Positions 58,173 through 64,000 of a stretch of DNA of 64,000 bases are shown here, piece after piece. The notes below the pieces were generated by a model, which ran no database searches, was not told where the DNA came from, and saw only the letters and a program-made list of their open reading frames with translations. The stretch lies in NCBI GenBank assembly GCA_963830065.1, contig CAWHLA010000008.1, positions 124,001 to 188,000 on the forward strand, read 5' to 3'. Every line of letters starts with the position of its first letter. Positions within the stretch are counted from its first letter, which is position 1. The DNA is from JACCZR01 sp963830065. Lineage in GTDB: Bacteria > Actinomycetota > Thermoleophilia > Solirubrobacterales > Thermoleophilaceae. A program made the translations under genes and the position numbers.

Positions 58173-59017
58173 GCGGCCGACTCGCGCTCCGCCCGCTTTC
58201 GCCAGTAGCGCTCCAGCCCCATGTAGAGCTGGTCGGTGGGTGCCGCCTGGCGCAGCCGCTCGGCGGCCACCTCGTCGGTGGCGGCTGCCGAGGCCGCGTC
58301 GACGTCGCGGATGAACGCCTCCTCGCCCTCCTGGCGGGCCAGGTCGGCGTTGTCGAGCAGCGAGGTGCGCACGCGGTGCATCTGGTCCTCCACGTCGGTA
58401 ACCCTGCCGAAGTGGGTCAGGCACAGGGCGGCCGGGTCCCAGGCCGTCACGGTATGGAGGGAGTCGAGCCAGGCCTCCACGTCGATCTCGGGCGGTGGGG
58501 TGGGCGCGAGCGTGTGCTGGTGGGGCGGCACGCGCACCCCGGCGACGTCGCCCACGAAGGCGTCGCCCTCGTCGGACAGGTAGGCGACGTGGTGGTAGGC
58601 GTGGCCCGGGGTGGGTGCCACCAGCAGCCCCTCCACGCTCTCGCCGCCCTTGAGGATGTGGATCCGGTCCTCGGGCACGGGCTCGATGGCGCCCCACAGG
58701 GCCTCCATGGCGTCGCCGTACAGGCGGGAGGCGCTGGTGACGAGCTTGGAGGGGTCGACCAGGTGCGGGGCCCCGATCTCGTGCACGAACACCTTCAGGT
58801 CGGGATAGCGGGCGGTCAGCGTCCCGGCGGCGCCGGCGTGGTCGAGGTGGATGTGGGTGAGCATCAGCGCGCGCGGCTCGACGTCCCCCAGCCCCTCCAG
58901 CAGGGCGTCGAGGCAGCTCGTGGGGCCCGGATCCACGATCAGCCCGTCGTTGAGCTCGTAGGCGCAGATGACCCGGTCGTTGCCCTGGTGCATGAGGTCT
59001 ATCACTCTGGTCGGCAC
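58169..59017 (-). CDS. MBL-fold metallohydrolase
   Basis: A 282-residue metallo-beta-lactamase fold hydrolase: LTHIHLDHAGAAG carries the metal motif HxHxDH; further ligands are His in TPGHAYHHVAYL, Asp in GDAFVGDVAGV and His in LCLTHFGRV. The family includes glyoxalase II and lactonases; this one resembles the PqsE/flavoprotein-independent hydrolase group with a C-terminal helical extension (about 215-282). Substrate unknown. GTG 59017 is the likely start. First gene of the operon with clpS. Confidence 0.88.
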   Translation of the reverse strand: MPTRVIDLMHQGNDRVICAYELNDGLIVDPGPTSCLDALLEGLGDVEPRALMLTHIHLDHAGAAGTLTARYPDLKVFVHEIGAPHLVDPSKLVTSASRLYGDAMEALWGAIEPVPEDRIHILKGGESVEGLLVAPTPGHAYHHVAYLSDEGDAFVGDVAGVRVPPHQHTLAPTPPPEIDVEAWLDSLHTVTAWDPAALCLTHFGRVTDVEDQMHRVRTSLLDNADLARQEGEEAFIRDVDAASAAATDEVAAERLRQAAPTDQLYMGLERYWRKRAERESAA

Positions 59018-59071
59018 ATCCGTAACGTTCCCAAGTGCCGCCCGGGGTAAGCTCCGCGCGAGGTAGCTTTC

Positions 59072-62000
59072 GTGCCCGCGCAGAAGCAGGGAGCAGGCTC
59101 ACGTGCGCACCCCGGGCGCGCTGTGAAGACCCTGCTCTTCACCGACATCGTCGGCTCCACCGAGCACATCGCGCGGCTCGAGGACAGTGGCTGGCGCGAC
59201 CTGCTGGAGCGCCACTACGAAGTGGTGGCCGAAGCGGCCTCCAGGCACGGCGGCGAGCTGATCACCAAGGCGGGCGACGGCCTGTTCTTCGCGTTCCCCT
59301 CCCCGGGCGCCGGGGTGCGCTGCGCCGAGCAGGCGATCGCCTCGGTGCGGCCGCTGGGGATCGAGCTGCGCGCCGGGGTGCACCTGGGCGAGGTCGAGCG
59401 CTCCGAGACCACCCTCACGGGGATGGCGGTCCACGTCGCGGCACGGGTCAGCGGCCTCGCGGAGGCGGGCGAAGTGCTGGTCTCGGCCCCGGTGCGCGAC
59501 CTGCTGCCCGGCGAGGACTTCGACCTCGCCGAGCACGGCACCCACACGCTGAAGGGCGTTCCCGGCCGCTGGCCGCTGTACTCGCTGCGCTCCGAGCGCC
59601 TCGGTCGCCCGGTGGCCGCTGCCGTCCCGACCCCGCGGGCGTCGTCGGACCTGGTGGGGCGAGAGCACGAGCTGGGTGAGCTGGCGCAGGCGATCAGCAG
59701 GACCGCCGCCGGCCGCGGCTCTCTGTGGATGCTCTCGGGCGAGCCCGGGGTGGGCAAGACTCGGCTCGCGGACGCGGCCGAGGGCGTGGCCGGGGAGGCC
59801 GGGCTGGACACCTTCTGGGGCCGGTGCTGGGAGGGCGGCGGGGCGCCGGCCTACTGGGCATGGACGCAGGTGGTCCGCGCGATGCAGCGCGCGGAGCCCG
59901 GCGGCGCCGAGGGCCTGGGGCCGCTGGGGCCCGACCCGCAGACCGGCGAGGGCGAGGACACCGAGGACGCGCGCTTCGCGCTGTTCGACTCGTTCACCTC
60001 TTTCGTGGAGGAGCGCGCCGCCGGGCGACCGATGGTGATCGTGCTCGACGACCTGCACGCGGCGGACGTTCCCTCCGTGCTGCTGCTCGAGTTCCTGGCC
60101 CGCGACCTGCGCCGCCTGCCCGTCATGGTGGTGGTGACCCTGAGGCCGGAGGAGCTCGAGCCGGACACCAGGGACGTGGTGGCGCGCGTGGCCCGGGAGG
60201 CGACGCCGCTGTGGATCGCCGGGCTCGACCCCAGCGAGGTGGGGACCCTGATCCACCACCGCACCGGCGCCGCCCAGGACCCGCGGGTGGCCGCGGAGCT
60301 GCACGAGGTGACCGAGGGCAACCCGTTCTTCCTGGGCGAGGTGGTGCGGCTGCTTCACGCCGAGGGACGGCTCGACCGCCCCGAGACCCTGCGCGGCGGC
60401 GAGCTGCCCCTCCCGGCCGGCGTCCGCGAGGCGGTCCGGCGCCGCCTGGCGCCGCTGAGCGACGACGCGCTGGGTGTTCTGGCCACCGCGGCGGCGCTGG
60501 GCAAGGAGTTCACCCTGCCCGCGCTGGAGGGCGCCGTCGAGGAGCCCGAGGCCTTTGAGGTGCTCGACGAGGCGTTCGACCGACGAGTAGTCGCGGGCGC
60601 CGGCGCACCGGGCCGGATCCGCTTCTCCCATGCGCTCTTCCGCGAGGTACTGCTCGAGGGCCTGAGCGCCCGGGAGCGCGCTCAGACCCACCGCCGCTGC
60701 GCCGAGGCGCTCGAGCGCCTGTACGCGGAGGACCCCGAGCCCCGGCTGGCCGAGCTCGCCCACCACTGGCTCGAGGCCGTGCCCGCCGTGGCGCCCGATC
60801 GCGGCATCGAGCTGGCGGCGCTCGCCGGCGACCGGGCGATGGGCCTACTTGCCTACGAGGAGGCTGCGCGGCTGTACCGCCGCGCGCTCGCGGCGCTGGA
60901 GCTGCGTCCCGAGGGCGGGGACCCCTCCCGCCGGCGCGACCTGCTGCTCGAGCTCGGGGCGGCGCTGCGCAAGGCCGGCGACCCTGTCGCCGCGCGGGCG
61001 GGCTTCCTGGAGGCGGCAGAGCTGTCCGCGCGGCTGGGCCACGCCGAGCGCCAGGCTCAGGCGGCGCTGGGGTACGCCGGGCGCTACTGGACCAGCGGGT
61101 TGGTGGACGAAGCGGTGGTGGCCGTGCTCGAGGACGCACTCACCGCGCTCGGTCCGGGCGACACGCTGCTGCGCGCGGCCGTGCTGGCACGGCTCTCGAC
61201 CGAGCTCTACTACGCGCCCTCCGACGAGCGGGCGGACGCACTCAGCGCGGAGGCGGTCGGCATCGCCGAGCGGATCGGCGACCCCGGCGCGCTGGCCTCG
61301 GTGCTCGACGCCCGCCTGGCCGCCACCTGGGCGCCCGACAACCTCGACGAGCGGCTGGCCGCTTCGCGGCGGGCCCAGGAGCTGGCCGAGCAGGCGGGCG
61401 ATCGCGAGACGGCGCTGCGCGACGGCGCGTTCTTGGTCACGTGCCTGCTGGAGAAGGGCGAGGTCGCGGAGGCCGACGCCCAGCTCGAATCCCTGCGCTC
61501 GCGCGCCCGCTACCTCCACCAGCCCCGCTTCTCGTGGCACGTGGACACCCTGCGCTCGCTGCGCGCCCTGATGGCCGGCCGACTGGACGAGGCCGAGCGG
61601 CTGGCCGAGGAGGCGCTCGCCGTCGGCCTGCACGCCGACGAGCGCAACGCCCGCCACATCCACGCGATCCAGATCAGCACCCAGCGCTATCTGCAGGGGC
61701 GCCTGGAGGAGATCGAGGTGCCGCTGAGGGCCTTCGTCGAGCGGTACCCCACGCTGGCCGGGTGGCGCTGCACGCTCGCGCTGCTGCTGGCCGAGCAGGG
61801 CCGCTCGTCCGAGGCCGCCCAGGAGCTGGAGGTGGCCGCCGCGGCCGGCTTCGCGGGGGCGCGACGCGACAGCCACTGGCTGCTCGCCGCCTGCCGCGCG
61901 GCGGACTGCGCGGCGAAGATCGGCCACACCGAAGCCGCCACCGCGTTGCGCGACCAGCTGGTGCCCTACTCCGGCCGCCAGGTGGTGCTGGGCCGCGTGG

Positions 62001-62308
62001 CCACCATCTCGATCGGGTCGGCTTCGCGCTACCTCGGGCTGGCGGAGGGGATGCTCGGGGGCACCGACGCCGCGGTGGAGCACCTGGAGGCCGCTGTGGC
62101 CGACAACCGGCGCTGGGGAGCGCGGCCGTGGGCCGCGCACGCCGAGGGCGACCTCGCGCGGGTGCTGTTGGACCGGGCCGGGCCCGGGGACAGCGAGCGG
62201 GCCGCCGAGCTGGCCGGCCGGGCGCTGGCGACCGCCACGGAGCTCGGCCTGGGGTTCATCGCCGGACGAGCCGGGCCGCTGCGCGAGCGCGCCCTGGGCG
62301 GGCCTTGA
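59072..62308 (+). CDS. Class III cyclase-AAA ATPase-TPR signalling protein
   Basis: A 1078-residue protein. Residues about 15-190 are a cyclase domain (LLFTDIVGST, ITKAGDGLFFAFP) whose transition-state segment is AVHVAARV, His in place of Asn. Residues about 205-560 are an ATPase of the STAND/AAA type: Walker A SGEPGVGKTR, Walker B MVIVLDDLHAAD. The rest are tetratricopeptide-like helical repeats. It may make cAMP under control of the sensor module. GTG 59072 is the first start; GTG 59123 (before KTLLFTDI) is an alternative. It lies divergent from the MBL gene. Confidence 0.85.
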   Translation: MPAQKQGAGSRAHPGRAVKTLLFTDIVGSTEHIARLEDSGWRDLLERHYEVVAEAASRHGGELITKAGDGLFFAFPSPGAGVRCAEQAIASVRPLGIELRAGVHLGEVERSETTLTGMAVHVAARVSGLAEAGEVLVSAPVRDLLPGEDFDLAEHGTHTLKGVPGRWPLYSLRSERLGRPVAAAVPTPRASSDLVGREHELGELAQAISRTAAGRGSLWMLSGEPGVGKTRLADAAEGVAGEAGLDTFWGRCWEGGGAPAYWAWTQVVRAMQRAEPGGAEGLGPLGPDPQTGEGEDTEDARFALFDSFTSFVEERAAGRPMVIVLDDLHAADVPSVLLLEFLARDLRRLPVMVVVTLRPEELEPDTRDVVARVAREATPLWIAGLDPSEVGTLIHHRTGAAQDPRVAAELHEVTEGNPFFLGEVVRLLHAEGRLDRPETLRGGELPLPAGVREAVRRRLAPLSDDALGVLATAAALGKEFTLPALEGAVEEPEAFEVLDEAFDRRVVAGAGAPGRIRFSHALFREVLLEGLSARERAQTHRRCAEALERLYAEDPEPRLAELAHHWLEAVPAVAPDRGIELAALAGDRAMGLLAYEEAARLYRRALAALELRPEGGDPSRRRDLLLELGAALRKAGDPVAARAGFLEAAELSARLGHAERQAQAALGYAGRYWTSGLVDEAVVAVLEDALTALGPGDTLLRAAVLARLSTELYYAPSDERADALSAEAVGIAERIGDPGALASVLDARLAATWAPDNLDERLAASRRAQELAEQAGDRETALRDGAFLVTCLLEKGEVAEADAQLESLRSRARYLHQPRFSWHVDTLRSLRALMAGRLDEAERLAEEALAVGLHADERNARHIHAIQISTQRYLQGRLEEIEVPLRAFVERYPTLAGWRCTLALLLAEQGRSSEAAQELEVAAAAGFAGARRDSHWLLAACRAADCAAKIGHTEAATALRDQLVPYSGRQVVLGRVATISIGSASRYLGLAEGMLGGTDAAVEHLEAAVADNRRWGARPWAAHAEGDLARVLLDRAGPGDSERAAELAGRALATATELGLGFIAGRAGPLRERALGGP

Positions 62309-63391
62309 GCCCGACCGGCAACGAGCGCGGCCGGGCGACGGCGCTCACGATCCTCACCCCCATCCGCCGCGGCTGGCCGCTGTGGCTGTGGGCCTGGTTC
62401 GGGCTGGCCCGGGTGCTCCCGCTTCAGCGCTGGACCCTGCTCAAGCTCCAGCGCATCTACTTCGCGCGCTTCGCCGTGGTCTCCGGATCGACGGCCGCCG
62501 GCTGAACTCGCGCCACCTGCTGTTCGAGAGCAACTTCAACGGCAACTGGCACTCCTACCTCGAGGCCTTCTGTCACGTCTTCCCGAAGGGGATGTGGGCC
62601 CTGTGGGGCAGCGCCCACGGCTGGCCCCGCCTCGCGCCGACCTCCCGCTTCAAGGACTGGGTGAGCCGAAACGAGTTCGTCGCCTCCCATTACTGGAGCG
62701 CCTATCCGGAGGCCACCACCCGCGACATCCTGGCGGCGCTGGCCCGGCCGGCTCGCTGGGCCGCAACGCCTCCTACATGGTGCTGCGCAAGCTCCACCAG
62801 GACGTCGCCGGCTTCAGGCGCTTCCTCTCCGAGCACGCCGGCGATGGCGACCCCGAGCAGGCGGCCCTGGCCGCCCGGATCATCGGCCGGCACCACGACG
62901 GCAGCCCGCTGGCGCTGGCGCGCGACGCGGCCGAGCAGAACGACTTCCGCTTCTCCGACGACCCCGAGGGCCTGCGCTGCCCGGTCGGCGCCCACGTTCG
63001 CCGCACCAACCCCCGCGACGCGCTGGGCTTCGGCGCCCGGCTCTCCCGCCGTCACCGCATCATCCGCCGCGGCATGCCCTACGGCGAGCGGCTGCCGGAC
63101 GGCGTGACCGATGACGACTGCGCCAAGCGGGGGCTGATCTTCGTCTGCTTCTGCGCCTCGATCGAGCGCCAGTTCGAGGTCATTCAGACCCAGTGGTGCA
63201 ACGACGGGGACGCGTTCGGGCTCGGCCGCGAGCCCGATCTGATGCTCGGCGGCGACGGCGAGGCGCGCATGACGCTCCCCGGAAACCCGCCCCGTTTCGT
63301 GCGCCGCCGGCGCCCGTTCGTGCTCACCCGCGGGGGCGAGTACCTGTACGTGCCGTCGCTTTCCGGGCTCCAAGAGCTGGCCGGGACGTAG
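62305..63391 (+). pseudogene. Decayed peroxidase-related locus (two gene pieces, frame shifts, internal deletion)
   Basis: Three frames carry related protein in sequence. From TTG 62305 (TTGA overlap) frame 1 reads ALTILTPIRRGWPLW ... QRIYFARFAVV; then near 62485 frame 0 continues RHLLFESNFNGNWHSYLEAF and WVSRNEFVASHYWSAYPEAT; near 62745 frame 2 takes over with GRNASYMVLRKLHQDVAGF and CPVGAHVRRTNPRDALG, the C-terminal half of a DyP-type heme peroxidase including the heme-His motif. The GxxDG half of that domain is missing. Both shifts equal one lost base (or two gained). Most likely a deletion fused the remains of two genes. Confidence 0.75.
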
Positions 63392-63402
63392 AATGGGCGG
63401 CC

Positions 63403-64000
63403 GTGTCTGAGCACCGTCTGCCCGAGCCCGACCGCCCGTGGGTGATGCGCACCTACGCCGGCCACTCGACGGCCAAGGACTCCAACGAGCTGTACCGCAA
63501 GAACCTGGCCAAGGGCCAGACCGGCCTGTCGGTGGCCTTCGACCTGCCCACTCAGACCGGCTACGACCCCGACCACGAGCTGTCGCGGGGCGAGGTCGGC
63601 AAGGTCGGCGTCTCCATCGCCCACAAGGGCGACATGCACACGCTGCTCGACGGCATCCCGCTCGACGAGATGAACACGTCGATGACGATCAACGCCACCG
63701 CGGCCTGGCTGCTCGCGCTGTACATGGCCACCGCGGAGGAGAACGGCGTCGCCCGCGACGCCCTGTCGGGCACCACCCAGAACGACATCATCAAGGAGTT
63801 CCTCTCCCGCGGGACCTACGCGTTCCCGCCCGAGCCCTCGATGCGCCTGATCGCGGACATGATCGCGTTCACCGTCGAGGAGGTGCCGAAGTGGAACCCG
63901 ATCAACATCTGCTCCTACCACCTCCAGGAGGCCGGCGCGACGCCGGTGCAGGAGATCGCCTTCGCGCTCTCCACCGCCCAGGCGGTGCTCGACGAGGTGC
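63403..64000 (+). CDS. ecm: Ethylmalonyl-CoA/methylmalonyl-CoA mutase, N-terminal part
   Basis: The frame is open to the window edge (199 residues seen). It begins RPWVMRTYAGHSTAKDSNEL, then LAKGQTGLSVAFDLPTQTGY, DMHTLLDGIPLDEMNTSMTI, GTTQNDIIKEFLSRGTYAFP and NPINICSYHLQEAGATPVQE: the substrate TIM barrel of a B12-dependent acyl-CoA mutase. The pattern fits ethylmalonyl-CoA mutase (MeaA/Ecm) better than methylmalonyl-CoA mutase, and ccr at 47709 would supply its substrate. TAGAAT ends 8 bases before GTG 63403. The B12-binding domain lies outside the window. Confidence 0.88.
   Translation, partial: MSEHRLPEPDRPWVMRTYAGHSTAKDSNELYRKNLAKGQTGLSVAFDLPTQTGYDPDHELSRGEVGKVGVSIAHKGDMHTLLDGIPLDEMNTSMTINATAAWLLALYMATAEENGVARDALSGTTQNDIIKEFLSRGTYAFPPEPSMRLIADMIAFTVEEVPKWNPINICSYHLQEAGATPVQEIAFALSTAQAVLDEV

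Noticed and set aside
62305..63391. Programmed frameshifting in the peroxidase locus
   Set aside because: No slippery heptamer or pseudoknot is evident, there are two shifts, and half of the peroxidase domain is missing, so decay or assembly error is more likely.
1..64000. CRISPR arrays, insertion sequences, integrases, prophage genes, rRNA
   Set aside because: I saw no regularly spaced repeats, transposase or phage motifs, or rRNA sequence in the window.

Overview
The window is very GC-rich and gene-dense (about 68 protein genes, five tRNAs, no gene-free stretch over 300 bases). It looks like the chromosome of a free-living actinobacterium, most likely of the class Thermoleophilia (Solirubrobacterales/Gaiellales). 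The reasons are a complete coenzyme F420 pathway with a fused CofG-CofH enzyme, an alpha/beta-hydrolase fused to a class III cyclase, a cyclase-AAA-TPR signalling protein, secreted proteins with arginine-rich C-terminal modules, and organisation typical of high-GC actinobacteria. The placement is an inference from gene content; no rRNA is present.

Layout. 1-2.3 kb: zinc homeostasis (cation efflux, Fur/Zur regulator, zinc-binding lipoprotein with a candidate Zur box). 2.3-7.1 kb: thioesterase, small DUF3592/SHOCT-type proteins, a GT-C membrane enzyme, and two secreted proteins built of an unusual repeat ending in VPPC. 7.2-8.6 kb: tRNAs Pro, Gly, Leu, Trp and Leu with small membrane proteins between. 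8.6-16.3 kb: two M28 peptidase paralogues, fatty-acid enzymes, hydrolase-cyclase, HMG-CoA lyase and an SDR. 16.3-22.3 kb: F420 cluster (npdG, cofD, cofC, cofE, fbiC). 22.3-25.3 kb: aquaporin, THI5-like binding lipoprotein, small genes.

25.3-35.7 kb: amino-acid and acyl-CoA catabolism: methylcrotonyl-CoA carboxylase subunits, an acyl-CoA dehydrogenase with a divergent TetR regulator, a one-chain indolepyruvate ferredoxin oxidoreductase overlapping a leucine-type dehydrogenase, and a divergent Lrp/AsnC regulator. With HMG-CoA lyase this gives most of a leucine degradation route. 35.7-47.6 kb: flavin/F420 oxidoreductase, dodecin, SDR, a metal operon (multicopper oxidase, ZIP transporter, DtxR regulator) with an iron-box-like operator, YgfZ, an acyltransferase, a coiled-coil putative nuclease, GST, MarR and an MFS exporter. 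47.7-57.5 kb: crotonyl-CoA carboxylase/reductase, then envelope and secreted functions (glycoside hydrolase, two glycosyltransferases, an LPXTG protein, two esterases). 57.5-64 kb: cupin, ClpS, MBL hydrolase, large cyclase-AAA-TPR protein, a decayed peroxidase locus and the start of ethylmalonyl-CoA mutase, which with crotonyl-CoA carboxylase/reductase points to the ethylmalonyl-CoA pathway.

Two themes run through the window. First, at least 25 genes have a TAnnnT hexamer ending 6 to 12 bases before the start codon, the arrangement expected for leaderless mRNAs; this fixes several starts and shows that five divergent gene pairs have very close or overlapping -10 boxes. Second, three genes (cofD, cofE and a glycosyltransferase) have conserved N-termini that extend upstream of any ATG, GTG or TTG codon that could supply them, with CTG at the right place.
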